From positions 1 to 37,553 of the forward strand of contig CAYPCH010000022.1 of NCBI GenBank assembly GCA_964409165.1: DNA of 37,553 nt, written 5' to 3'. Under the pieces are notes generated by a model, which worked only from the letters and a program-made list of their open reading frames with translations, was not told where the DNA came from and did not search any database. Origin of the DNA: CAYPCH01 sp964409165 (lineage in GTDB: Bacteria; Bacillota; Clostridia; Acetivibrionales; Acetivibrionaceae). Below are positions 22,761 through 29,949 of this stretch, one piece after another; position 1 is the stretch's first letter, and the number at the start of each line of letters is the position of its first letter. Made by a program: the position numbers and the translations under genes.

Positions 22761-23939
22761 TCAGTCTCTTCCGACTCTAATTACTTCTGTATTATTAACA
22801 GCATTCTCAATCAATTTTTCAAGTTCCAGCTTTTCTTCCGAAAACTTTATTCTATTTAACTGTGGCCTTGTAACAGGGTGTTTTGCAACAAAAACCGTAC
22901 AACAATCTTCATAGGGAAGAACAGAAGTCTCAAAAGTACCAATTTTTCTTGCAATGCTCACCACTTCATTTTTATCCATACCAATAAGCGGCCTGAAAAC
23001 AGGCATTTCAACAGCTGCATTTGTTACTGCAAGGCTTTGTATTGTCTGACTGGCTACCTGACCTATACTTTCACCTGTTACAAGAGCCAGGGCACCTGTC
23101 TTTGAAGCTATCCTTTCAGCAATTCTCATCATTGCCCTTCTCATAATAATAGTGGACTCTTCATGAGGACACTTGTCATTTATTTCAAGCTGAATATCGG
23201 TAAACGGAACTATGTGAAGATTAATGCTAAAGCAGTAATCTGCAAGCAATTTTGCCAATTCTATAACTTTATCCTTAGCCCTTTCACTGGTATAGGGGTA
23301 ACTGTAAAAGTGAACAGCATCTATTTCAACACCTCTTTTTGCAACCATCCATCCAGCTACAGGGCTATCGATACCTCCTGAAAGTAGCAACATTGCCTTT
23401 CCATTAGTTCCTAGTGGCATTCCGCATGAAGCAGGAATTATTTCCGAATAAATATAAGAAAACTCCCTTACTTCTACATACAGAACAAATGAAGGCTTAT
23501 TTACATCAACCTTTAAGGAAGGAATGTTATCCAGAATGTAAGATCCCAGTTCCATGCTTATCTGGGGCGAAGTCAGCGGAAAACTTTTATTTCCCCTTTT
23601 GGTTTCAACCTTGAATGTCAGAAATCCTTTTCTTTCAACCAAGTCTTTTACCATAAGAAGAGCATGCTCTTTTATCTTTTCAAAATCCGTATCAATCTTC
23701 CACACAGGGCTCACGGACACAATACCGAAAACCTTTGTAAGAAGGTTTATCGATTTATCAAAATCATAGCTATCATCTTCCGGTTCAATATAGATTCTCG
23801 CCTGTGATCTTGTTATCGCAACCTTCCCTAAGCTACTTACAGCCCTTTTAATGTTGCTTATAAGCTTGTTTTCAAAAACAGGTCTGTTCAACCCTTTGAG
23901 CAGTATTTCGCCGTATCGTACCAAAATAACCTTTTTCAT
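22761..23939 (-). CDS. thiI: tRNA 4-thiouridine sulfurtransferase ThiI
   Basis: 392 aa. An N-terminal ferredoxin-like/THUMP region (about 1-170, opening MKKVILVRYGEILLKGLN) and a PP-loop ATP pyrophosphatase domain with LLLSGGIDSPVAGWM and the later DCCTVFVAKHPVTRP. It makes s4U8 in tRNA and may deliver sulfur for thiamine synthesis. There is no C-terminal rhodanese domain, so it is the short Gram-positive type; sulfur relay then depends on a dedicated cysteine desulfurase. That partner is the next gene upstream and overlaps it by 4 nt (ATGA), strong evidence of co-translation and of the pairing seen for NifZ-ThiI in Bacillus. Confidence 0.95.
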   Translation of the reverse strand: MKKVILVRYGEILLKGLNRPVFENKLISNIKRAVSSLGKVAITRSQARIYIEPEDDSYDFDKSINLLTKVFGIVSVSPVWKIDTDFEKIKEHALLMVKDLVERKGFLTFKVETKRGNKSFPLTSPQISMELGSYILDNIPSLKVDVNKPSFVLYVEVREFSYIYSEIIPASCGMPLGTNGKAMLLLSGGIDSPVAGWMVAKRGVEIDAVHFYSYPYTSERAKDKVIELAKLLADYCFSINLHIVPFTDIQLEINDKCPHEESTIIMRRAMMRIAERIASKTGALALVTGESIGQVASQTIQSLAVTNAAVEMPVFRPLIGMDKNEVVSIARKIGTFETSVLPYEDCCTVFVAKHPVTRPQLNRIKFSEEKLELEKLIENAVNNTEVIRVGRD

Positions 23940-25099
23940 CTTTTTCCTCCATGCCTTATAATAATTCCGGGTAAAATATTTTTAACAGCTTCCACAGTCT
24001 CCTTAACCTCCTCAATGGTGTTAAATTCTGAGAAACTAAATCTTATCGCGCCTTCAATCACTCCCCCTGTAATTCCTATAGACTTGAGCACATGACTATG
24101 AATATTCTTCCTTGACGAGCACGCCGAACCGGTGGATACGAATATTTTTTTCGCTTCAAGATGGTGAAGCAACACTTCGGCTCGTATCCTTGCAAATGAA
24201 ACATTGAGAATATAAGGTGATGAACATTCCGGCGAAATAATAACAAAATCCTCTATTTTTTCTTTCAACCCTTCAATAAACATATTTTTTAGCATCATGC
24301 ACTTGTTGTAATTATCCTCAATGCCTTTAAAAGTTATACTAGTAGCCATTCCAAAGCCACATATGCCGGGAACATTCTCCGTGCCCGACCTTAAAACTTG
24401 CTCCTGACCACCGCCCATAATCAACGGCTTGATTTTAACTCCTTTATTGACATATAACACCCCGACTCCTTTTGGACCGTGAATTTTATGGGAGCTTGCA
24501 CTCATCATATCAACGCCAGCTGTTCTAGGCAACATCTGTATTTTACCGTAAGCTTGAACAGCATCAACATGAAAAGCAGTTTCCTTGTTTTTTAATTTAA
24601 CTGTCTCTGCAATTTCCTTTATGGGCTGAATTGTCCCAATTTCATTATTCACAAAAATTATACTTACAAGCGATGTTTCTCGGGTAATTTTAGCCTCAAG
24701 GTGACTTACGTCTATCAGACCATTACTGTCGACATCAAGATAGTCAACTTTATACCCTTTCCCTTCTAAATGCTTGTACACTTCCAATACAGACGGGTGC
24801 TCAATCTTGCTGGTTATAATATGCTTGCCCTTTCTTGGATTAGCCTCGAGGTAACCCAATATCGCAAGATTATTTGCTTCTGTCCCTCCTGAAGTAAAAT
24901 ATATTTCATTCCTTTGAACCTGTAAAGTTTCTGCTATAATTTCTCTTGCATTCCTAACCAGTTTTTCAGCTTCTATTCCTTTTGTATGAAGAGATGAGGG
25001 ATTACCGTATATATTCCTGTTTATATTGCTCATAAATTCAATCACTTCATCATATGGTCTTGTTGTTGCGCTGTTATCCAGATAAATTTCTCTTCTCAT
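23936..25099 (-). CDS. Cysteine desulfurase (NifS/IscS family), ThiI partner
   Basis: 387 aa. PLP enzyme that converts cysteine to alanine and a protein-bound persulfide. YLDNSATTRPYDEV opens the protein, the PLP lysine is in SASSHKIHGPKGVGVLYV, and the catalytic cysteine is in STGSACSSRK near residue 325. No scaffold iscU gene follows; instead thiI overlaps the stop codon, so its main job here is likely sulfur supply for tRNA thiolation. It could also serve Fe-S cluster assembly, which the sequence cannot exclude. It has no clear promoter within the 194 nt upstream, which include the PilZ gene's terminator. Confidence 0.93.
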   Translation of the reverse strand: MRREIYLDNSATTRPYDEVIEFMSNINRNIYGNPSSLHTKGIEAEKLVRNAREIIAETLQVQRNEIYFTSGGTEANNLAILGYLEANPRKGKHIITSKIEHPSVLEVYKHLEGKGYKVDYLDVDSNGLIDVSHLEAKITRETSLVSIIFVNNEIGTIQPIKEIAETVKLKNKETAFHVDAVQAYGKIQMLPRTAGVDMMSASSHKIHGPKGVGVLYVNKGVKIKPLIMGGGQEQVLRSGTENVPGICGFGMATSITFKGIEDNYNKCMMLKNMFIEGLKEKIEDFVIISPECSSPYILNVSFARIRAEVLLHHLEAKKIFVSTGSACSSRKNIHSHVLKSIGITGGVIEGAIRFSFSEFNTIEEVKETVEAVKNILPGIIIRHGGKR

Positions 25100-25229
25100 C
25101 CCTATGCCCTCGCTTTTTATTATGGAATAACTTATATACCTTTTATTTCACTACATATTCTAACACAATATTTTGATAATGAAAAACTCTAAAACAAATT
25201 TTATAAAATAGCCTAATATAAAAATATAA

Positions 25230-25276
25230 AAGCCTTCTCTTAAATCAGTGACCCAACACTGACTTAAGGAAGGCTT
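25230..25276 (-). terminator. Rho-independent terminator of the PilZ gene
   Basis: A long stem: AAGCCTTC and GAAGGCTT outer arms plus inner TCAGTG/CACTGA arms around ACCCAA. On the minus strand it is followed by TTTATATTTTTATA. It starts 18 nt after the PilZ stop codon and isolates that gene from the desulfurase gene. Confidence 0.8.
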
Positions 25277-25293
25277 GTTAGAAATCCTTTTTT

Positions 25294-25962
25294 CTATCTA
25301 TAAGATGAATCCAACCAGTTCAAATAGTGATGCAGACATTTTACATTTGCTTCCGTCATGCCCTGTATTTCTATACCATATTCATAATAATCCTTTATTC
25401 TGCTCTTTCTTACAACCGCACCTTTAAAAACAAGTTTATTTGTTCTATCAAGAATAACCTCGACCTCAAGAATATCTTCGGGAATTAAGGTTTCAGAGCA
25501 GTTAACCTTTATACCTCCCGGACTTATATTCTTTACAACAGCAAAAACGGGAGTCAGAAACCCTTGCACTTTTATATTTGCCATAAGGCTTACATAAAAC
25601 CTTTGATGTTTTCTAAGGTTTTTTAGCTTTTCTATACTATTTATTTCAACGTTGATAGTAAGCGGACTTACTGAAAAAACATAAGATACTGTACCACTTA
25701 AAACATACAGCTCTTTTACATCGGAATAATTGATAATAACATGGTCATCAGGAAAAACAAAAGTTTCATTAAGAAATTCTTTTACCCTAAGTTTCAGCGT
25801 ATTATTTTCATTTTCCATAACACGCCCATTAAGATATTCAAACATTTTATAATGCTTGATATCAACATTGGAATCCTCAATTATCATTCTGGTTAAATTC
25901 TTGTTACCAAACAAATTCAAAAGACTAAAACCACTGCCCTTATCCAAATCATAATTTGACAT
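25294..25962 (-). CDS. PilZ-domain c-di-GMP-binding protein
   Basis: 222 aa, soluble. An N-terminal beta-barrel-like domain (about 35-110, flagellar-brake YcgR-like) and a PilZ domain (about 115-215) with the c-di-GMP motif RKHQR (RxxxR, about 117-121) and NISPGGIKV (D/NxSxxG, about 144-152). Both halves of the binding motif are intact, so second-messenger binding is expected; the target is unknown. It is monocistronic: a strong terminator follows and 200 nt with no other gene precede, with an inverted repeat TTTATGAAA-T-TTTCATAAA at 26013-26031. Confidence 0.87.
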   Translation of the reverse strand: MSNYDLDKGSGFSLLNLFGNKNLTRMIIEDSNVDIKHYKMFEYLNGRVMENENNTLKLRVKEFLNETFVFPDDHVIINYSDVKELYVLSGTVSYVFSVSPLTINVEINSIEKLKNLRKHQRFYVSLMANIKVQGFLTPVFAVVKNISPGGIKVNCSETLIPEDILEVEVILDRTNKLVFKGAVVRKSRIKDYYEYGIEIQGMTEANVKCLHHYLNWLDSSYR

Positions 25963-26012
25963 AATTCAAGACTCCTTCCCATTTCTATACTGCAATTATT
26001 GGTTATTTCTTT

Positions 26013-26031
26013 TTTATGAAATTTTCATAAA
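26013..26031 (-). promoter_or_regulatory. Inverted repeat upstream of the PilZ gene
   Basis: TTTATGAAA and TTTCATAAA around one base, about 50 nt before the ATG. Operator-like in size and symmetry; no regulator can be named. Confidence 0.3.
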
Positions 26032-26163
26032 TTAATACGAAGATAAACACAATGTTAGTTATAAATGAGCTTAATATGACGTAAGAACTATATTATGAAA
26101 AATAGAAGAACATCTATTATTAACATTATATCATATTTTTTATAATATTAATACTCTTTTTTT

Positions 26164-26910
26164 CTATAAATTCAAAGTTTTAAGGAAATCCAACTTTTTG
26201 TAATCTTTATCAAGCCTTTCTCTTAAATACCTTCTTGATATGTTTTCTATTTCTTTTAGAACTTCTTGCGATACTTCAAAATTAAAAAGGCTTTTAATAT
26301 TTGTGTATACAATATGGTTTATTGCTCTAGCTGCACCTGTTGATATTTTCTTTGCACTTTTATCAATATCAATACACTTCCCACAAATATAACCACACCT
26401 TTGAAAACTGAAATACATATGACCCATATCCTCATTATCGCAGTTTATACATCCTCTTACTGAAGGTGCATATCCTAGAATGGAAAGAATTCTTAACTCG
26501 AATATTCTTATGACTTGCTCAGGGGGTTTATCAGTTTTGGCCAGCATAAATAATGAATTCAAAAAAAGCTGCAACACCTTGGTTGCAGGCTGTTCTTCCT
26601 GTATTACATCAATTATGATATCCGTCATATGAGCTGAATAGGTTAAGGTTTGCAAATCATTTCTTATATTATAAAATGACTCAATAACATCACAGCTGTT
26701 AATAGAATAAATTTCTTTTCCTTTAAAGAGGACAAATTCGCCATAGCAAAATAGCTGTGTTCCAGCAGCCAAACGGCTTTTAGACCTTCTTGCCCCTTTG
26801 GCCGAACAGCTAATCTTGCCCTTGTTTCTTGAAAAAACAGTTATTATCTTGTCTGCTTCTCCGGTATCTACCTCTCTTAAAACTATACCTTTTGTTTTTA
26901 TATAACTCAT
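26164..26910 (-). CDS. recO: DNA repair protein RecO
   Basis: 248 aa. RecO promotes RecFOR loading of RecA on SSB-coated gaps and strand annealing. The N-terminal OB-fold (about 1-80: KTKGIVLREVDTGEADKIITVFS, then GARRSKSRLAAGTQLF) is followed by a helical domain with a zinc motif, cysteines in CINC (about 155-158), RCGYICGKC (about 174-182). It is the last gene of the era-yqzL-recO segment, directly after the small yqzL gene (19 nt). Confidence 0.95.
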   Translation of the reverse strand: MSYIKTKGIVLREVDTGEADKIITVFSRNKGKISCSAKGARRSKSRLAAGTQLFCYGEFVLFKGKEIYSINSCDVIESFYNIRNDLQTLTYSAHMTDIIIDVIQEEQPATKVLQLFLNSLFMLAKTDKPPEQVIRIFELRILSILGYAPSVRGCINCDNEDMGHMYFSFQRCGYICGKCIDIDKSAKKISTGAARAINHIVYTNIKSLFNFEVSQEVLKEIENISRRYLRERLDKDYKKLDFLKTLNL

Positions 26911-26929
26911 GCTTATATTACCGTACTCT

Positions 26930-27073
26930 CTACTGGGTACTGATTGCTACCTCATCCTTGGTAATAGAGGTCTCATTTATTATTCTGCCCTTTTCTTCAA
27001 TTTCCTTTAGCAAAATGTAAGTTGTTATGTCTCCGGTATTCTCAAAAGCCTTCCAGGCAAATTCTTTCAACAT
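26930..27073 (-). CDS. YqzL family small protein
   Basis: 47 aa, starting MLKEFAWKAFENTGDITTYI and continuing LLKEIEEKG. This is the YqzL pattern (WxxFxxTGxxxxYLLxKE) and the gene has its usual position between era and recO. The function is unknown. AAGGGGGA precedes the ATG. It is too short for simple ORF thresholds but well supported by conservation of position and sequence. Confidence 0.85.
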   Translation of the reverse strand: MLKEFAWKAFENTGDITTYILLKEIEEKGRIINETSITKDEVAISTQ

Positions 27074-27203
27074 GACTTAGTTCCCCCTTAATTTATAGGT
27101 ATTTTTGTTCTTCCCTTAATTATTAGGTTACACTAAAAAAAGTTTTGTATACTTGAAAATTTATCATAAATATCAAGCATTCCTGCTAGTCATATTCCTA
27201 GTT

Positions 27204-28100
27204 TTATTCCATTTTATACCCCAGTGTTTTGAGCATAAAATCATTGTTTCTCCAATCGGGTTTAACTTTGACCCAAAGCTCCAAAAACACTTTCGTTCCT
27301 AATAAAGCTTCTATTTCGACTCTTGACATGCTACCGATATTTTTAAGCATTTTGCCTCCCTTACCTATTATTATACCCTTATGAGTGTCCTTTTCACAAT
27401 AGATATTTGCCTTTATATCAATTATGTCCTTGTCTTGCCTATTTTTAAACTCACTAATTTCCACACCAATACCATGAGGAACCTCATCCTCTAGCAGTTC
27501 GAGAAGCTTCTCTCTTATCAACTCTGCTGCAATTACTTTCTCTGGCTGATCGGTAAACATATCATCCGGGAAATATTTTGGTCCTTCAGGCAACGATTTC
27601 TTTATTTGCGCAGTTAATTCTTCAAGGTTATCACCCTTCAGAGCTGAAATTGGTATTATTTCTTTAAAATCCATAAGCTCTTTGAACGACGCAATAAACG
27701 GCAGTATCTGTGCTTTGTCTACAACATCTACCTTGTTTATCAAAAGGAAAACCGGCGTCTTGAGCTGTTTGAGCTGCTCAATTATATATAAATCTCCCGT
27801 ACCGGGTTTTACATCCTTTGCTTCTACAAGAAACAATACGATATCAACTCCATTCAGAGTCTCTTCAGCTATGCTCACCATAAAGTCACCGAGCTTTGTC
27901 TTTGGCTTATGTATACCCGGCGTATCTATAAAAACCATTTGATAGTCCTCTCCTGTAACTATAGTCCTTATAGCATTTCTTGTAGTCTGAGGTTTTTCAG
28001 ACATAATAGCAATCTTTTCACCTGTAAGTTTGTTTATAAGTGTTGATTTTCCTACATTCGGCCTTCCTATAATTGATACAAACCCTGATTTGAACTTCAT
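27204..28100 (-). CDS. era: GTPase Era
   Basis: 298 aa. Ribosome-assembly GTPase that binds the 3' end of 16S rRNA. The GTPase domain has G1 GRPNVGKSTL, G2/switch TTRNAIRT, G3 DTPG and G4 NKVD. The C-terminal KH domain contains GIIIGKGGKMLKNIGSMSR and ends DWRNNDFMLKTLGY. AGGAG precedes the ATG. The 212-nt gap to cdd holds a MITE-like insertion, which is unusual for this normally tight operon. Confidence 0.97.
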   Translation of the reverse strand: MKFKSGFVSIIGRPNVGKSTLINKLTGEKIAIMSEKPQTTRNAIRTIVTGEDYQMVFIDTPGIHKPKTKLGDFMVSIAEETLNGVDIVLFLVEAKDVKPGTGDLYIIEQLKQLKTPVFLLINKVDVVDKAQILPFIASFKELMDFKEIIPISALKGDNLEELTAQIKKSLPEGPKYFPDDMFTDQPEKVIAAELIREKLLELLEDEVPHGIGVEISEFKNRQDKDIIDIKANIYCEKDTHKGIIIGKGGKMLKNIGSMSRVEIEALLGTKVFLELWVKVKPDWRNNDFMLKTLGYKME

Positions 28101-28154
28101 ATACTTATCTCCTCCAAAAAAATCGGTTCACTGCCATTTCTTTTTATATCAGTA

Positions 28155-28289
28155 ACTCAACTTTCCCACAGTATTTATGGGCTCTTTGCCACTAACGTGA
28201 CATTGCTCACCGCGGTCAAAAAGTAAACTTTTTGACCTTAACATGTGAGCAACCAGAGCCTCAAAATACTATAAGTGGGAAAGTTGAGT
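28155..28289. mobile_element. MITE-like element, 135 bp, with 5-bp target duplication
   Basis: Perfect 15-bp terminal inverted repeats ACTCAACTTTCCCAC (28155-28169) and GTGGGAAAGTTGAGT (28275-28289), flanked on both sides by CAGTA (28150-28154 and 28290-28294). The interior has no coding capacity and more self-complementarity, for example GTCAAAAAGT and ACTTTTTGAC near the centre. It therefore looks like a non-autonomous transposon moved by an absent transposase. It lies between era and cdd. Confidence 0.85.
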
Positions 28290-28312
28290 CAGTAATCCTT
28301 AATTATTTATCT

Positions 28313-28699
28313 TCAGAATTTCAAAAAAGCTTCAGGTAAAAGTTCTCCAAGCTTATAAACCTTATAATCCTCATTTTTCCTACTGCATATTATTTTTGCA
28401 TTCTCATCGGCAAACTCAGCTATTACCTGCCTGCATATACCACACGGAAATAAATACTCATCATTTTCACTATAAATGGCAACAGCTACAATCTTTCTTT
28501 CCCCTTCCGAAACGGCTTTGAAAACCGCGGTCCTTTCGGCACAATTTGTAGCACCAAAGCTTACATTCTCAACATTAATGCCTGTAAACACTTTGCCTGA
28601 ATCGGTCAAAACCGCTGCCCCTACCTTAAACTTCGAGTATGGCGCATATGAATTATTCCTTGCATCTTTTGCCAGTTCAATTAATCCTTTTTCGTCCAT
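28313..28699 (-). CDS. cdd: Cytidine deaminase
   Basis: 128 aa, homotetramer-type CDA. Zinc and catalytic motifs CAERTAVFKAV (Cys53-Ala-Glu55) and PCGICRQ (Cys86, Cys89) are intact. It deaminates cytidine and deoxycytidine in pyrimidine salvage. It sits between dgkA/PAP2 and era, its classic Firmicute place. A MITE-like insertion follows the gene. Confidence 0.95.
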   Translation of the reverse strand: MDEKGLIELAKDARNNSYAPYSKFKVGAAVLTDSGKVFTGINVENVSFGATNCAERTAVFKAVSEGERKIVAVAIYSENDEYLFPCGICRQVIAEFADENAKIICSRKNEDYKVYKLGELLPEAFLKF

Positions 28700-28730
28700 A
28701 ACTATCTCCCTCCAAATGCCTTTAGTGTTG

Positions 28731-29435
28731 CTAGTTCACCACAAAAATCTGAAACATCAATAGTGTAATTAAAAATCCCAGTACAGCTCCTATAAAAATC
28801 TCAAAAAAACTGTGGACTTTTGCATCTATTCTACTTTGAAAGACCAGCAGAGATAAAGTGGCACACAGTATTGTAATCTTAATATTTATTGACCATAAAG
28901 CAATTGCTGTTGTAATAGATGCGGCAATTGCGGAATGACCGCTGGGCATACCCCCTCTTAAAGGCGTACCTTTTTGATAAAAAGCCTTTAAGATCAAAAC
29001 CACTGCTATTGTTATCATAAGTGCTATAATAGTGGTATGCATAGGGTACTGCTTTATTCTTTCAACACCAGACTCAAGACCGGTACTTACCCTTTCAAAA
29101 AAAACAAAATATCCGATAATGACAGAGAAAAAAGCAGCTACAAGTACCGCTCCAGCGGAAACATCCTTTATAATCTTTATTTTGGGATGATAGCCTGTAG
29201 TTATAAGATCAACAATTTCCTCTAAAGCAGTATTGAATAATTCAGATACTATAACAAGCCCTATAGCCAAACAAACAACCATAAGCTCCATTTTGGACAA
29301 ATCAAAAAACAAGCTCATAATAAAAATCACAATAGCTACTGTAATGTGTATCTTCATATTGCGTTCCGTCTTAATTGCCTGAATTATACCACTTATAGCA
29401 TTATTAAAGCTTTCAATCAGGTTTTTATTTTTCAT
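28731..29435 (-). CDS. Fusion of undecaprenol/diacylglycerol kinase (DgkA) and PAP2 phosphatase
   Basis: 234 aa, membrane protein of two parts. Residues 1-115 are a DgkA-type kinase with ERNMKIH, SELFNTALEEIVD (E65, N68, E72/73) and KDVSAGAVL. Residues about 125-234 are a PAP2 phosphatase with KGTPLRGG (155-162), PSGH (164-167) and SRIDAKVHSFFE (201-212). The final acidic residue of the third PAP2 motif, normally Asp, is Glu. In Gram-positives the DgkA part phosphorylates undecaprenol, and PAP2 enzymes remove phosphate from undecaprenyl pyrophosphate or phosphatidate, so the two may act on the same lipid carrier. The position between ybeY and cdd is that of dgkA. Confidence 0.88.
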   Translation of the reverse strand: MKNKNLIESFNNAISGIIQAIKTERNMKIHITVAIVIFIMSLFFDLSKMELMVVCLAIGLVIVSELFNTALEEIVDLITTGYHPKIKIIKDVSAGAVLVAAFFSVIIGYFVFFERVSTGLESGVERIKQYPMHTTIIALMITIAVVLILKAFYQKGTPLRGGMPSGHSAIAASITTAIALWSINIKITILCATLSLLVFQSRIDAKVHSFFEIFIGAVLGFLITLLMFQIFVVN

Positions 29436-29441
29436 GCCTTT

Positions 29442-29927
29442 TCACCTTTCCAGATTTAGCATGCCTAAAACCGCATCCTGCTTTTGAAACATGATTTTTT
29501 CCCTTTCCTCTGTATCATGGTCATAGCCCAAAAGGTGAAAAACTCCATGGGTCAACAAAAAGGCAAGTTCCCTTTCAAAGGAATGCCCATACTCCACCGA
29601 CTGTTCCTTTGCCTTTTCCAATGAAATGATAATATCACCCAGAATCATAACATCATCATCAAGATTATAATCTCCTTCATCGGAATTTATTTTCCCCTCA
29701 TACATGTCCACTATAGGAAAGGACAAAACATCAGTAGGCTTGTCCATATTCCTGTATTCGGAATTTATCTGCTTTATCCTGTCATTATCCACTAACATGA
29801 CATTTACCTCACAAGGTATACTAAAGTTTTCAACATCAAGACATGCTTTTATCGCCTTTTCCATTAGTTCATTCAGTTTTTTTGTCACTTCCACCTTAAC
29901 TTGCAGGTTCTCTATCGTAATATCCAT
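29442..29927 (-). CDS. ybeY: Endoribonuclease YbeY (rRNA maturation)
   Basis: 161 aa. Zinc-dependent RNase needed for 16S rRNA 3' end maturation and ribosome quality control. The metal motif HGVFHLLGYDHDTEE (H3XH5XH form) is at about 131-145, and the upstream NSEYRNMDKPTDVLSFP is the conserved substrate-face block. Follows pgpH on the same strand by 22 nt. Confidence 0.96.
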   Translation of the reverse strand: MDITIENLQVKVEVTKKLNELMEKAIKACLDVENFSIPCEVNVMLVDNDRIKQINSEYRNMDKPTDVLSFPIVDMYEGKINSDEGDYNLDDDVMILGDIIISLEKAKEQSVEYGHSFERELAFLLTHGVFHLLGYDHDTEEREKIMFQKQDAVLGMLNLER

Positions 29928-29949
29928 TTATTTATCTTCCTTTATCCAC

